This document shows, piece after piece, positions 10,870 through 23,400 of a stretch of DNA of 64,000 nt. The translations under genes were made by a program, and so were the position numbers. The stretch spans positions 11,849,929 to 11,913,928 of the forward strand of contig CM068541.1 of NCBI GenBank assembly GCA_035048495.1. Reading direction: 5' to 3'. The notes beneath the pieces are model-generated. The model saw nothing but the letters and a program-made list of their open reading frames with translations, ran no database searches and was not told the origin of the DNA. Within the stretch, counting starts at the first letter, position 1; each line of letters begins with the position of its first letter. This DNA is from Euptelea pleiosperma. Lineage: Eukaryota; Streptophyta; Magnoliopsida; Ranunculales; Eupteleaceae.

Positions 10870-11943
10870 GAGAATTTTTTACACACCCCCATGTTATCTT
10901 CAAAATTGGACATACCCCCATAGTTCAATCCACCGTCTAAGACCGTCATTGACTAACAATTACTTGTTAAAAGTACAAAAATGCCCCTTCAACCTTGAAC
11001 AAAAAAATAAAGGTTCGGTATAAAACCCCAACCCTAAATCAGATTTTCTTTTATCACATCTCTAAGTTCACTATTAGTTTCTCATTCGTTGATCTTTTGT
11101 CATTTTGTATTCTCAGATGTAGTTGATCCAGATTATCGGTGTAAAAATGTAAAGTATTTGAAAATTTGATTTCTTTATTTGTAGTTGTTTGGCAGTATTT
11201 GAAAGTTTTTCCTGCGAAAATTCTTTTTCTGCCACAAAATATTGATCTAAAATGATTTGGAGATTTATTCTAATTCATTAGGGCTTTTCTCTAAACTTTA
11301 ATGGGTCCCTCTTTGAGCTTTACAAATTTAGATCAATGATTTCAAAAGGAGCTTGAGATTTAACTTTCCCTGATATTATAAACAGTTTTTTCTAAGGTTG
11401 AAGAAATTGACATTTTTGTCTTTTCCAAAAGAAATTGTTAGTCAATGACAGTCTTAGAAAGCAGACCGGGTCATAAGGTGGTATGTTAGTTTTTTCAAAT
11501 TATAGGCATTATGTCAAATTTCGAAGATAAATGTTAAGACCCAAACCAATACACCAAAAGCACCTAGGTGATAGAGGTGTAGAAAGTTTAAGTCTTAACC
11601 TCTAAGATCATAACATTCCACCACGCTTCGAAGGCCAATGTCCATGGTGGCTCAATCTAAGACGGCTTTCACTCCAGTACCCCTATTTTACCACTTTTTG
11701 TGAGTGAACCCCGGACATTTTTTCTGGTACCCTATTTTCTCTCTTTTTGAACGAGCCACCAGACACCCTTTCCTCAAGTCGCCCCTCCTATGACTTGAAC
11801 CCATGATGTGGGGCTAGCTCTGATACCAAATGCTAAGACCCAAACCAATACACCAAAAGCACCTAGGTGATAGAGGTGTGGAAAGTTTAAGTCTTAACCT
11901 CTACTATCGTAACAATAACATGGGGGTTATGTAAAAAATTCCC
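10870..11943. mobile_element. MULE-like TIR element interrupted by a TRIM
   Basis: Left end GAGAATTTTTTACACACCCC and right end GGGTTATGTAAAAAATTCCC are inverted copies. The arms extend through catgttatcttcaaaattgg and cattgactaacaatt on both sides. The flanks TAAACTAAT (10861-10869) and TAAACTACT (11944-11952) match at 8 of 9 positions, the length expected for the Mutator superfamily. The right arm is split by a TRIM (11532-11914). The middle (about 10990-11400) is not repeat-like and resembles a leader or intron, so captured host DNA is possible; I do not recognise a gene. Confidence 0.8.
11532..11914 (-). mobile_element. TRIM retroelement, 383 bp with 84-bp LTRs
   Basis: Two direct repeats of 84 bp, 11532-11615 and 11831-11914, differ at only a few positions and have TG..CA ends. 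Next to the right repeat, 11817-11828 reads gctctgatacca, an exact complement of the initiator-tRNA-Met primer site TGGTATCAGAGC. The element therefore runs on the minus strand. Flanks ATAAA and ATAAC look like a 5-bp target duplication with one change. There is no coding capacity, as expected of terminal-repeat retrotransposons in miniature. No 5S-like block was seen in the LTR, so it is not Cassandra. Confidence 0.88.
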
Positions 11944-11952
11944 TAAACTACT

Positions 11953-12382
11953 ATGTGACCAAAATAAGCTCCAAGTCTAAATCTTCCTCCGGTTGCTTTC
12001 CTCGCTTCTTCCCTGCTTTCCTCTTCGCATGATTTCGTCCTTTTTATTTTTGCAAGGGGCCCCCTCTCTCTTCAAACTCTACATCTATTTTGCAACGCGC
12101 GTTGTTATTTTTCCTATGGAGATGAGATCACTGTGGGGGGGCTTGTAGTACGATTTGGGCATGTTTCAGGGTTTCTTATAAAGAGGAAGACTACAGAGTG
12201 GTTGAAGCATTGGTGAAGGAGGTGTAGGATAGCTGAAAGATAAGGGGTGGATGGACGGCGGACCGCCCACGGTGAGGTAGGATTGGGGGTGAGAGGAAGA
12301 ATGGAAGGGATGAAATGTTAGCCACTTGGGGTTAGGGATGATTTTCTCCTCTTTTTTCTGTTTCATGCTTTATTATTTTGAG
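11953..12382. other. Intergenic, no gene seen
   Basis: CT-rich then G-rich single-copy-looking sequence without domain-like translation. Short open frames here are low-complexity (Pro/Ser-rich on the minus strand) and are not supported as genes. Confidence 0.5.
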
Positions 12383-12737
12383 CAAGGTTTAAAAGGGGCC
12401 GTTATACCGGTATAACGGACTGGGGCTGTTACTGTTTATTCCGTTATAATAAATTGTAACACACGGGCAAAAATGAAAAAAAAAAAAAAAACAGAAAAAT
12501 TGGCTCTAAAATTCAAAATTTGAATTTCAAATTTCAAGAAAATTTATAATGGAAAAAATGGGAAATAACGGTCGTTTTTTTTTTTGTCACAATTTTTTTT
12601 TTCATAAAATGATTGTTATTTTCGTCATAATGGTAGTTATAATGAGAATAGTGGTCATTATTTTCTGAGCATTAAAATGGTTCATAACGTAACAGGGTAG
12701 GTCCGAATCCGTTATAACGGTCGTTCTTTAAACTATG
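12383..12737 (+). repeat. Family C element
   Basis: Starts CAAGGTTTAAAAGGGGCCGT and ends CTTTAAACTATG. Internal family words include GGTATAACGGACTGGGGC and GTAACAGGGTAGGTCCGAAT. The flanks ATTTTGAG and ATTTTTAG are similar, compatible with a decayed target duplication. The following 12738-13211 is A/T-rich with weak family A similarity around 12840-12960 and no gene. Confidence 0.78.
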
Positions 12738-13211
12738 ATTTTTAGTTTGAATATTCTATCAAGACGGGGGACTTCAAAGTTTGATGGCCCCCTCCAAAAC
12801 GGCACTTGGAGTACTCTTTAGGCCCACTGGATATTTTATCAAGATAAAAAATCAGTATAATTAGTGATTTATGATTGTTGAATTTTTTAACAAAATGATT
12901 TTTTACCATTGAATTTGAGCGTTTTTTTAATGTTAAAATATAACTGTTATAAATCACGGATCAAGCTGATCTTTGAACTTATCATTCGCTATTTAATGTA
13001 TTGTAGTTTTTTTTTTTTTTTTTTGCAATAATCTCACAAATCATTAGAGCAAAATTAAAGGTACAATGATTAGGTTTTGGTTCCACTCTTAAATGTCGTT
13101 CGACATCTATTTTATATGCTATCATTATCTGTTTAACCATTTTTGTCATCTGTTTTGTGTGTTATTGTCATCTATTTGTCTATACTTGTTGTCTGTTTGT
13201 CTACTATTACC

Positions 13212-13506
13212 CAAGGTTTAAAGGGGACCGTTATAATGGTATAACGGACTGGGGGTATAACGGAAAAAACGTTTAGGGGCAAAAACAGAAAAAAAATGGG
13301 AAAAAACAGAAAAAATGGCAATTTGAATTTCAAAAATAGAAAAAAATGGAATATAACAGAAAAAAATGAAAATAATGGCCGCTTTTTTCACAAAATTTTC
13401 CAAAAAATAACGGAAAATAACAGTCGTTATTTTCTGGGCGTTTTAACGGTCCATAACATAACGGGGTAGGTCCGAATCCGTTATAATGGCCATTTTTTAA
13501 ACCTTG
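13212..13506 (+). repeat. Family C element
   Basis: Starts CAAGGTTTAAAGGGGACCGT and ends TTTTTTAAACCTTG. Contains GTATAACGGACTGGGGGT and AACGGGGTAGGTCCGAATCC. Between 13507 and 13920 the sequence is unremarkable and no gene is supported. Confidence 0.8.
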
Positions 13507-13929
13507 CAATTATCGTTTGTTTTTCCATTATAATTGTCATATGTCTGTCTATTCTTTGTCATATATTTTTTAGATGAAAGCTTAAATCTGCTATATATGT
13601 CTCTACAACGAGGAAATTGAAGATAAAGAAGGATGTTGTGAATACAAATGTAGCATAGAAACTGGGAATGAGTGGATTGGGAAAAATTCTTGGCAAATCT
13701 GTCTTGATGGAAATAAACGAATATAACCCGGGTGGGTGGTACAAGTGAAAGATACAACCAAATGTGCTGTAAAAACTAGGAATTGATGATTTGGGAAATA
13801 CTAAGACTCTTGAGTCTTGTGAGAGGAAATGCAAAGTTCCAAACATCTAATAGAGTTTGCAGAACTCTTGGACGAGGAGCCCGTAACCTTGCAGGAACAC
13901 TACATGCATCACCGGCTTGCAGTACAAGA

Positions 13930-14115
13930 AGCACTTACAGTATGGATGTTTGGTGAATCATTAGGTGGACCTACAAACCAAAAATCAACCTGATTAGTGA
14001 TTTCACACGGTCATTGTCCTCTAAAATGTCCCATGTGTCAGGGAAGATCCAAAGGTTTGAAATCACTAATCAGGTTGATTTTTAGTTTGTAGGTCCACTT
14101 ACCGATTCATCAAAC
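13930..14115. repeat. Family A MITE, short variant
   Basis: Inverted arms around ggtggacctacaaaccaaaa and its complement near 14070-14095, with a short loop. The terminal G-box arms are absent. Probably a deletion derivative. Confidence 0.65.
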
Positions 14116-14243
14116 ATAATTCGGTCCGTCCCCTGATAAATTTCCGCATGGCTTATATTGTGGGTGGTCAGGCAAGTCTTACATGCTCCTCCAGCCAAGC
14201 ACCAACTACCACAGACGTGCTGGCAGGGGTCCTACACTTCTCC

Positions 14244-14651
14244 GAGTAAAACTTCTATCAGAGTGTTCTCACAGATGCTTCTGTCACAATGCAATTTACA
14301 GGACACGTGGCATACTCTTAGTGGGTTCTGACCGTATGGATGTTTGGCCAATCCCTCACTGGACCTATAACCAAAAATCAGCATGATTAGTGATTTACAA
14401 TCTTTGGATCTTTGCACCCAAATAACCCTCAATAATGCTCAAATTCTAACCGTTAAAATCAACCCATGAAAATAACTTCAATCGAATCTCTTAGAAATGA
14501 CTAACCAGGTTGTTTTTTAGTTTACAGGTCCACCGACGGACTGGCCAAACATCCATACTGTCAACATCCACTAAAAGTGTGCCACGTGTCCTGCGACTTG
14601 CATTGTGACAGAAGCATCTGTCAGAACGCTGTGATAGAAGTTTTACTTCCA
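14244..14651. repeat. Family A MITE with GAGTAAAACTT ends
   Basis: Left end GAGTAAAACTTCTATCAGAG, right end the reverse complement (ctgtgatagaagttttactt). Inside are inverted GCATCTGTCACAATGCAA-type arms, the CACGTG boxes at about 14311 and 14583, and the family A core. I could not read a matching 9-bp flank for this copy. Confidence 0.78.
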
Positions 14652-14914
14652 AGTCATTGCGGGGGCCCCACGCGGATAAGTCGAATAATCTGGATTTGTC
14701 TCGTCACATATGAGGCGACTTATAATTCTGTATACGTCATGTTTCAGTTTAGATCTTGACGAGAAGCATCGAGCCAAGATCAAATTTATTTTGTTGTAAA
14801 CGAGATATCGACGAAATTGATTGTAAACGAGATATTCGACGAAATAGACTTTTTTGAGATTCTAATCATACACATTTCAAGCAACTCCCTTCCTAACTGG
14901 AGTAAAAATTTGGT

Positions 14915-15085
14915 CACAACGGGTACAACCCACAATACGAGCCACGTGGTACACTATTAGAGGGCGCTGGCCGTATGGATGTTTGGCCAGTCCCTCGGTG
15001 GACCTGCAAACCAAAAATCACCCTGATTAGTGATTGATTAGTGATTTCTAAGCATTGGATTGAAGTTATTTTCATGGGTTGACTC
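14915..15085. repeat. Family A half element
   Basis: Left half only: acaacccacaatacgagcca, then CACGTGG and the core up to tgggttgactcc. A 12-bp word (gattagtgattg) is duplicated inside. The right arm is missing. A related short inverted-repeat fragment at about 15118-15265 (ccaccgttggattctcaaaa) resembles the element at 44826. Confidence 0.6.
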
Positions 15086-15465
15086 CCCTAACTCTTATTT
15101 GAAGTCGAAATTATTTAGTTTATAAATAATGGCACAGGCTCTAAGTAACCCCTTTTTCGGATCCCTCTCGTTACGTGAAATGCCAGTTCAGCGCTATTAA
15201 CCACCGTTGGATTCTCAAAATCCACCACCCCGAGTCCGACTCCCAAGCCCTACCATGGGTCAGAATAGAGTTTATTAGTCCTTTGTGTTTTAGAGTTCAT
15301 TTATGTTGGGGGAAATTTTAGTTGCACCGCTTGGATTACGAGGGCACCCAAACTAAACATTCATCCCATAATATTTTATTTACTTTGTAATTCATCGGAC
15401 AATTATGTTGACAAATAATAGATGTGATTTTTTAATAGTAGAACTTTGATGAGACTGCGCAATAT

Positions 15466-15748
15466 AAACCATGTGGCACACTCTTAGAGACTCTGACCAT
15501 ATGGATGTTTTTCCAATCCCTAGGTGGGCCTACAAACCAAAAATCAGTCTGATTAGTGATTTCAAACCTTTGGATCTTTGTACCTCAAATAATGGTCAAC
15601 TTAGGAGTGGTTCAAATCAACCCATGAAAATAACTCAAATCCAATGTCTAGAAATCACTAATCAGTCTGATTTTTGGTTTATAGATCCACCTAGGGATCG
15701 GTAAATCATCCATATGGTCAGAGTCCTCTAAGATTGTGCCATGTGGAT
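15466..15748. repeat. Family A MITE
   Basis: Inverted arms accatgtggcacactcttag and ctctaagattgtgccatgtg. The core ctgaccatatggatgttttt is mirrored by aacatccatat-type sequence on the right. It abuts the LINE fragment, apparently inserted at its truncated 5' side. Confidence 0.72.
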
Positions 15749-15749
15749 C

Positions 15750-16305
15750 TTTGAATGCTTGCATGGAGTTGTACGCAGTGATCTAACTGTTGATAATTTA
15801 ATTCTTAGAAAATGGATTTTAGTGGACTACTGCGTTATGTGTAAGGCTAATGGAGAAAGTACTAACCATCTACTTGTCCGTTGTGACTTTGTCAAACAGG
15901 TTTGGCTGTTATTTCTTTTCCAGATAGGCATCGATTGGGTCTGCCCAGAGAGCATAGGGGACGTGTTGAAGAGTTGGACTTTCATCTCAATGTAAGCTAG
16001 AGGGAAAGTATTGGGGAATTGCGTACCCTTAGCAATCATATGGGGAATTTGGCTGGAAAGGAATAAGAGAAGGCAAGGAAAGTTCATTCCATGAAGTCAT
16101 CTTGAACAGTAAAGCTCTTCTATTTCGATGGGGTACTCTTAGTAGAGAGACTAGGGGCATATTTTTTGGCAATTTAGTCTTCAAGTTCCATCATATCCTT
16201 GTTTGATTTTTTTGGTTTTTGTTTCTGTTTTGCATGTAGTTTTAGATTTTCTCGATCTCCTGATCATCAATGCATTCCTTGAATTATCAAAAAAAAAAAA
16301 AAACC
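15750..16305 (+). mobile_element. LINE (non-LTR) 3' fragment with poly-A
   Basis: The + strand encodes VDYCVMCKANGESTNHLLVR followed by CDFVKQVW, the C-x2-C..H-x4-C zinc-binding domain found at the end of plant LINE reverse transcriptases. A further W-x-ERN-like stretch follows with frame breaks. The fragment ends in an A-run at about 16290-16304, as expected for the 3' end of a LINE. It is heavily 5'-truncated and not coding. Confidence 0.75.
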
Positions 16306-16682
16306 AAGATCTTGAGTTCAACCTATGGAGGGCATATTCATAAATTAAGCAAATTGAAGCACAATTCGTGGGGTGCTTTCAACAGGTCGGGGTTCTCTCA
16401 CAATTCGTGGGTGCGACTAAAATTTTTCTTGGTTGGATGCTTCCTAAATTTTCTAGGAAAGTGGATTGACAACTTTTTAATCTTTTCCTTAGAAATTTGT
16501 TTTCACTACTTTCGGTTATTTGTTGGTTTACCGTTAGCTCCCCCAAATCTTTCCTATAATATCTATTTATTAAACATTTAAGATTCTTAAAATACCATCA
16601 TGAACTAGTTTTATGGCTAATAATGAAGTGCAAAAGAGCTACTTCGTTATTTATACTAGAGGTACGCCACGATGCATGTGCA

Positions 16683-17290
16683 CCTTACACATGGCAAACT
16701 CTTAGAGATCACTGACCGTATAGATGTTTGGCTCATCACTAGGTGGAGCTACATACGAAAATTCATCACGATTACTAATTTCTCTCCGTTGGATTAAAGT
16801 ATTTTTCATGATTTTTTAACTGTGGATTTTGAGCATTATTTGGCCAATGACAAAACGGCACCACCATGCACCATGATATGTGTATGTATGTCCCATTAAA
16901 CCAATTCATCATTACTCTTTTAACAATGAGGGTATGTACAGTACATTTAATTAACTTTTTATTTTTGCAAACATCGACGTTGATGATGTACCATATTATG
17001 AGCCACGTGGCACCCTCTTAGGGACCACTGACATATGGATGTTTGACCCATCCCTAGATGGACCTACATACAAAAATTCATTTGGATTAGTAATTTCTAT
17101 CCATTGGATTAGAGTACTTTTCATGGTTTATTTTTAAATGTGGATTTCGAGCATTATTTTTGGCATACTCAGATCCAAAAGGTTAGAAATCACTAATCAC
17201 ATTGATTTTTGTTTCCTAGGGACGGTCCAAACATCCATACAGTTAGTGACCTCTAATAGAGTGCCACGTAGCTCACACTGTGGTCCATCA
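16683..17290. repeat. Two family A MITE copies
   Basis: A left half at about 16683-16860 (tggcaaactcttagagatca, ctgaccgtatagatgtttgg) and a fuller copy at about 16980-17290 with GAGCCACGTGGCACC on the left and gtgccacgtagctc on the right. The second has extra outer arms containing tcaacgttgatgatg on both sides. Confidence 0.68.
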
Positions 17291-17351
17291 TCAACGTTGA
17301 TGATGAACTTCCATTACTAAATTTTTCTAAGGAAAGGAGTTCACGCACTAA

Positions 17352-17620
17352 TGTGAACACATTAATTGATAGAAAATAGAGTTGGGCAAAGACTAAAGTA
17401 CCTCTAAAAGATAAAGAAATTTAAAAAAAATAAACACAACATGGACATTTCGAGAAGACAAAATATTCAACATCACAAATGTTGAATGTATTAATTGAGA
17501 GAAAAATAAAGTTGTGTAAAGATTAAAGTACCCTTATAAGTAAAAAATTTAAAAATAAAGAAACACAACAAGGGCTTTTTTGGAATAAAAACATTTAACG
17601 TTACAAACATGGCTGGATCA
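17352..17620. repeat. Tandem direct repeat, two units of about 130 bp
   Basis: Words such as gactaaagtacctctaaaag / gattaaagtacccttataag and aaacacaacatggacattt / aaacacaacaagggctttt recur with the same spacing, so about 130 bp is duplicated. Beyond it, 17890-18070 forms a hairpin-like inverted repeat (gaagtgtttctctagctttt versus aagctagaaacgtttctctt). There is no gene between 17290 and 18470. Confidence 0.6.
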
Positions 17621-18473
17621 TTATAAGTAGTATAAATTAAGCTTTTAATATTTCAATAGCATTATAAGAGTATATAAAGCGAAACAACCTTCCAATGGTT
17701 ATTTGAAGTTTGAAGATTAGTTTCTAATTACAACCTCCAATTTTTTATGAAATGACATATATGATCGTGAAATTATGAATTGACTTTTGTTGACCAAGCT
17801 AGAATCGTTAATCCAATCATCCAAAATTTGAAGACTGTTAGTTTTATCGATCCTATTAATTTCTAGTAATGGGTTAGTTCTATTTTACGGAGTGTTTGAG
17901 AACGCTTTTTGAGAAGTGTTTCTCTAGCTTTTGGTGCTGAGAAGTGTTTCTTTAGCATAAATCTCTGTTTGGTTTGCAAAAGCAATTTGACATCCAACAT
18001 CCAAAAGAAGCTAGAAACGTTTCTCTTAGAAACACCTCAAAAAAGTGCTTTCGCACTTTTGCAGGAAGCATATGATTGTCAAAAATGGATATCACGTTTT
18101 TACGTGTTTTTCCCCATTCTTTCTTCCATATTATAAAATAACTTTTAAAATCATTAAACTCTTTCATTTGTATCACTGTTTTCACTCTCCAAAATGTGAG
18201 GATTGATCCCCACTTTATCAATTTTATGCATCCGTTTGCATTTGCATTCGCATTCGCCGCTCTCTCTTACTGATGAATTCCACAAATAATTCAAACCAAA
18301 TCCATTTAGATCTGATCAAACAAGTATGTTTCTTCTTCATCATCTTCTTCTTTGCTCTTTGAATATAATAGTATGGTTGACATTTTGATAGAATCTAGAA
18401 ACTCCGAGTTAGTGTTGCCAAAGACCAATACCAACTTCTACAGATAGAAGGTAGGTTTGGGATGAATACATGA

Positions 18474-19024
18474 GGTATTTAAACGTACTCCTTGTTTAGG
18501 ATAAATACATGAGGTTTGGGAGTTTGTCCGCTGCCGAGGGGGTTTATCTGATCAATCAGCCTAGAGCTACACCCATTTCTTACATCTAGTTCTTACACCG
18601 GGCGGTGGGGCCCACATGGATATCATGTTGGACAATCCAACCGCATAGTGAATTTTACATACTATACCCTCATAGAAATTCATGATATTTGACATTTCTA
18701 ACCTCATAAAAAATTAACTTTAATTTGAAGAATCCAAAAACCATCCAATTAAATCATTATTTTGGGTCAATTTTTCACATGATTTGCAATGTTAAAATGA
18801 ACTGATTTTTGGTTATGATGATCATCATCGCAAGGAAAACTCAGTGTATGGTTGGAATGTCCAACATGATCTCCACGTGGGTCCCACCACCCGGTGTAAG
18901 AACTGGATGTAAGAAATGGGTGTAGCTCTAGACTGACTTATCGGATAAAACCCCTCGGCGGCGGACAAACTCCCCAACCTCCTCTATTTATCCTAAACAA
19001 GGCGTACGTTTAAATACCTGAGGA
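18474..19024. mobile_element. MITE with a second MITE (family G) nested in its centre
   Basis: Outer inverted arms: ggtatttaaacgtactcctt ... ggtttatctgat at the left and atcggataaaacccctcgg ... cgtacgtttaaatacc at the right. Exactly between them, about 18559-18947, lies family G with ends CTAGAGCTACACCCATTTCT and agaaatgggtgtagctctag. The flanks of the outer element share TGA. Neither encodes a protein. Confidence 0.75.
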
Positions 19025-20429
19025 TAAGGTTTATTGGGGGATCGAGCATATGGTGCTCGATCTGCCGCTGCTTTTTACATAGGCGAACAATGCTTCTACT
19101 TGCCGCAGTTTGGTCTGTTGTTTTCTAGTCGTACATTTAAGGCATCTGAAACGTGGCACTTGATCAAATGACTCAAATTGAATAGTTGGCGGGCCATATG
19201 TGGGTACTAGATGTAGCAATCATCATAATCGTTGTTTCTTCAAAAACCTCTGCATCAGGATCATCTCAAAATGAATGGTTCCGATTTAGAAATTGGTGGG
19301 CCATATGGGATAGGTAGCATCATTCTTAATAATCCTAGAAGCATCAAATCTCCCTTCAAAAAGGAGGAGGAGAGGCACGCACGCACCCAAATTCTTAGGA
19401 ATAAATAGAAAGAGAGAGAGAGAAATGTGGGGCCCTGGTCAACGGGTGGAGGAGTGAAATAAGGGGCGTCCGAATACATCGGAGGTGGGGGCCACCTCAA
19501 CCACGAATAAGCGCGGGAAACGATATTACGCCGGCGGGAGAGATCCGGCGAGTAAACGTGGGTCCCACTAATCCAAACAAAAAAGGAGAAAAAAGGAAAA
19601 GAAAAAAAAAAATGAAAAAACAGTTAGGGGGTGGTTGGGTTGGAGAGGAAGGAAAGAGAAGGAGAGAAAGGAAAGCAGAGCCGGCGAAGCTCTCTGGTAA
19701 CAATGGTGGCCGAAGAGAGGCTTTGAGATCAGCCGGTCAAGGGCAGTGAGAGGAAAAAAAGTATTTTTTTTCTTTGCTGCCTTCGTCGTCTCCCCCCCCA
19801 CACACCCCCGTCTTCTTCTTCGTCACAAACTTATTCCATTCCCTTTTTGCCCCTTACTTCTGGTATGTTTTACCTCTCTCTCCCTTCCTTCCTTTCCAAA
19901 CTTCTTTTGCTTTTTTGATTGGAGTGCTTGCAAACGAAGGCATCTCTTTAACTTTTTCATATTTGTCTAGGGTTTGATTTCGCAATTTCGTTCCATTTGG
20001 GTTCTGCATTGCTCTCGTTTTGGATTTTCTGGATCGTTTTTTGATTGTCAATTTGAGAATTTTGATTCTATTTTACGTGTTTCATCTTTGGTTGCTTCGT
20101 GACAGGTTCTGATTTGGAGATAAATCTGTTTAGCCTGTCTGTTTGATCATTGAAGTGAATTTAAATTCGTGAAGAGGAGGGAATCGGAGCATTTGACGAC
20201 TGTTTTAATTAGATTTGTAGTAAATTGTTATTGTTATAAGTGAATTTCGATACAACGGAGTTGTTGACATTCCCTCATCGATTACGGGTTTGAGAAAATC
20301 GAAGGGGGTGTTTTCATACAAAAAACCTGGCGAATTTTTGGATAGTGTTACAATTCTTGGCGGTAATTGTTACTACCACCACCACCACCACCACCATTAC
20401 CACCACCACAAAATTCGGCCTATCAATCA
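19025..20429 (+). promoter_or_regulatory. Upstream and 5' UTR region of the LRR pseudokinase gene
   Basis: No protein gene seen. From about 19640 the composition changes to GA-rich, then CT-rich, as is common around plant transcription starts. A GT..AG pair at 19863-20105 could be a 5' UTR intron (ctg|gtatgt ... gacag|gttct). A (CAC)n run at about 20373-20408 lies just before the start codon. Transcription start and intron are inferences. Confidence 0.35.
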
Positions 20430-23400
20430 ATGGAGTGTCGATGGAACCGTTTCGGATTTTGGTTCCATAGAGTGTCTTGTTTCGTGGTCTTGGCGCTTCT
20501 CTTCCAAATCCATGAATGTTGGTCGCTTAACCATGAAGGTATAATTCTTGTTTCTATTTGAATTGTTTATGGTACTGGATTTGATTATCATTTCCTTTTC
20601 GGTCATAATCGTTGTGAAAATGCAGGATTGGCGTTATTGGGATTCCGGGCAAGTGTGGACAATGATCCTTATGGTGTCTTCATGAATTGGAACCCTAATC
20701 ATAGCAACCCCTGTATGTGGTTTGGTGTTCACTGTGTGGATGGCAACGTGCGAATGCTGTAAGTCCCAATTATGTTTTCCTTCTCCCCAAAGAAGAATAA
20801 GAAAAAAGTAACATTTTCTTTATTAGAATTTCTCTTGGTTGTTCATTGATTTTTGCTAGGCAATAAGTTGGTTTTTTTAGCATAAAGAAACTTTTATGAA
20901 TTCATATTGGATATAATTGAAAATTTTGTTTCCTGTGAGAATTCTATCTAGCACAATCTGGATGGACATATTTATGTTTTGTGTATTCTGAAGTCCTATA
21001 TAACCCTCTTGTAGGGATCTTAAAGGACTTTCTTTGGAAGGAATACTGGCGCCTGAGCTTGGGAAACTTAGTCACTTAAAATCTCTGTAAGCAATATTTT
21101 ACCTCTTCAGCTATGCCTTTGAAGCAAAAATTGAATGATTTCCTTATGCATGTTTTTGGATTTGCTTTACTTATTTGTATTTGTTTGCATTGGCAGTAAC
21201 CTCTACAAGAACCACTTCTCTGGTGTTATCCCTAAAGAGATTGGCGGGCTTACCATGCTGGAGCTATTGGATTTGAGGGCTAATAACTTAAGTGGAACAA
21301 TTCCAGCAGAAATAGGCCAGATGCTGTCACTGAAGCGCATGTGAGTCCATTTCTTAAGTTTTGCACCTACATCTTTGGTCCTGAATGCCAACTTACCTAG
21401 ACCAGGTTCTGTCTTGTATTGCAGGCTGCTTTGTGACAATAAATTTCGGGGCAGCATTCCTTCCGAGGTTGGGAATCTCACTATGCTCTCTGAGATACAA
21501 TTTGACCAAAGCCTTACATTTGCTGTGACATCTGGAATTGGCTGTATGCATAGAAAACTGGGACATTGGTAAGGGATTATTCATTGCTTTTCAGATATTG
21601 TGGTAATGTCAAGCTCTTTGCTAGATGCCAATATATATGTGTGTGTGTTATGTCTCTTTAAACTTTCATATTTCTAGGCATAAAGCAAAGAGATCCCCAC
21701 TCTACTCTAGTGGTGGTTGGTTTACCTTGTAAGATATGTATGCGTGCAAAAAACTGGAGGTAGCTGTTGATTGCCTTAGGATTCATGCACCACACCAAGT
21801 TGTGTGATTGCATAAGGACAGAAAAAGGATGAGAATTCACAAGGGGTTTTTACGTGATTCTTTACCAAGGTCAACATCTGCATCCACAGGCTTGGAAAAG
21901 CCGATTCACCATTCATTTTTTCTAGTACAACTCTCCTACCACTTTTTCCAAGATACGGGGGCTCTTTTTATGAACTTTTACATTCAAGAGGCCGCCTTCT
22001 TTTAGAATTTCAAGAATATGAATGCTTCCTTGTCACAAAAAATATGAATGTTTACTTGATTAAGGATTCTTTTAGGGTGGTAAATTTGCTTCAAGATTAT
22101 TTCCTAAGTAGGAGTCTTCTTAGACATTTCCCTTTTGGTTTTGAACTCTCGGGTTATGTTTTGAGGTGCTCAATTTCCTTGGATGGTCAAGCCTTTTTTA
22201 GCAGCAATGTTAATTGATTGGGATCGGTTGACCGAGCTTGGCTGAGTCCACTATTGACCTTGCTCTGGGTCAGTTTGGCCTCTGTCGAGGATCGAGCTCG
22301 GGCCCATGGTCCTTTTGGTGGTTGTGTATGCCTTATGATATGTATAAGAATGATGTGTACGGTTGTGAGGCAGAACCATTTTTGGCACGCATAATATATT
22401 ACAATAACTGGCTATTTTCTATGAAAATCAGTTATCAATACTTCCCTTTACCCTAAAAGGAGAAAAGATCTTAATTCCTATATTTGGCAAGTTGCATCTT
22501 GGGTTCAGGAAAGAGTTCACTACGTGCCTAAACTCTTTAATGTACTTCTTCTATGCCTAACTTAAGGATAAGGCCACAAGGTTCTAATTACTAGAAAAGA
22601 TTGTGGGAGTCATTTGCATAAATTGGATATTCTCTATTATATAATCAAATATGTGCAACTATAAACTTAAAAAGTCTGATGATTGGATTGGTTTGATCAA
22701 CTGGTTGATGTGAGCTTTGAGCTTGTGATCAATGCAAGATCTGGAGCATTGACTCGATGTTCCAAATCCAGTGTGCACCAATAGTGGGCTATAATTATGG
22801 GGCAATTATTGTGGATTCTGAGGATTGTCATCCATGGACCGTACTCCCCATACCGTACACGGGGTCCATCTACTCATCTATCTGGACCATTCTATTGATT
22901 ACCCAACTTGATACTGGGCCTAGCTGAAAAATCAAAACTGCTCAAACGGTCCTAACCTTCCGCTCCAGACTAAACTAGGATGATTAAAAGAAAAGAGGTA
23001 GTGAAAATTTTTCTTACATTGGATGGGTAGAACTATCCAGCTGCTTTGATTTTGAGCTATGCCACGTGCAAGAGATAACCCACCAATTGAACTGTCTGAA
23101 TTGGAGTCTGACAGCCATGTATCAGCATGATTGGAGTAGGGGTTGAGGAGTCCATTCAGCTTCTACTCCTATCATGCTGATAAATGAGTTTATTTCATCT
23201 GTCAATTGGAATTTCCACTTGGATTAGGGATTTCACAGTAACTGTACTAATTGAGGGCGTGTAAATAGATAAAGAGATAGATAGGGAAGGACTGCAGGAG
23301 GGAGAAGTAAATATTGAACAAACTTTCCTGGATAACTGGTTTTCAGAGAAAGTAATTGCTCGTATCTGATGTCCTGGAAGCTGAAGGATCGTTTTCAAGT

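Larger units (their letters stand above)
15313..16425. mobile_element. Possible family F element with nested insertions
   Basis: AAATTTTAGTTGCACCGCTT at the left and gggtgcgactaaaattttt at the right are family F ends in inverted orientation, about 1.1 kb apart. Between them lie a family A MITE and a LINE 3' fragment. Either these inserted into one family F element or two separate family F ends happen to bracket them. No target duplication was found. Confidence 0.45.

Noticed and set aside
11532..11615. Cassandra-type TRIM carrying 5S rRNA
   Set aside because: The 84-bp LTR is far shorter than Cassandra's and shows no 5S-like internal promoter box that I can recognise.
11817..11828. tRNA-Met gene fragment
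   Set aside because: Only the 12-base primer-site complement is present, next to an LTR. The same holds for 7076-7087.
19497..19801. Small genes in the purine/pyrimidine-rich region before the LRR receptor
   Set aside because: The frames are open on both strands because of biased composition (Lys/Arg-rich one way, Phe/Leu/Ser-rich the other); better read as promoter and 5' UTR.
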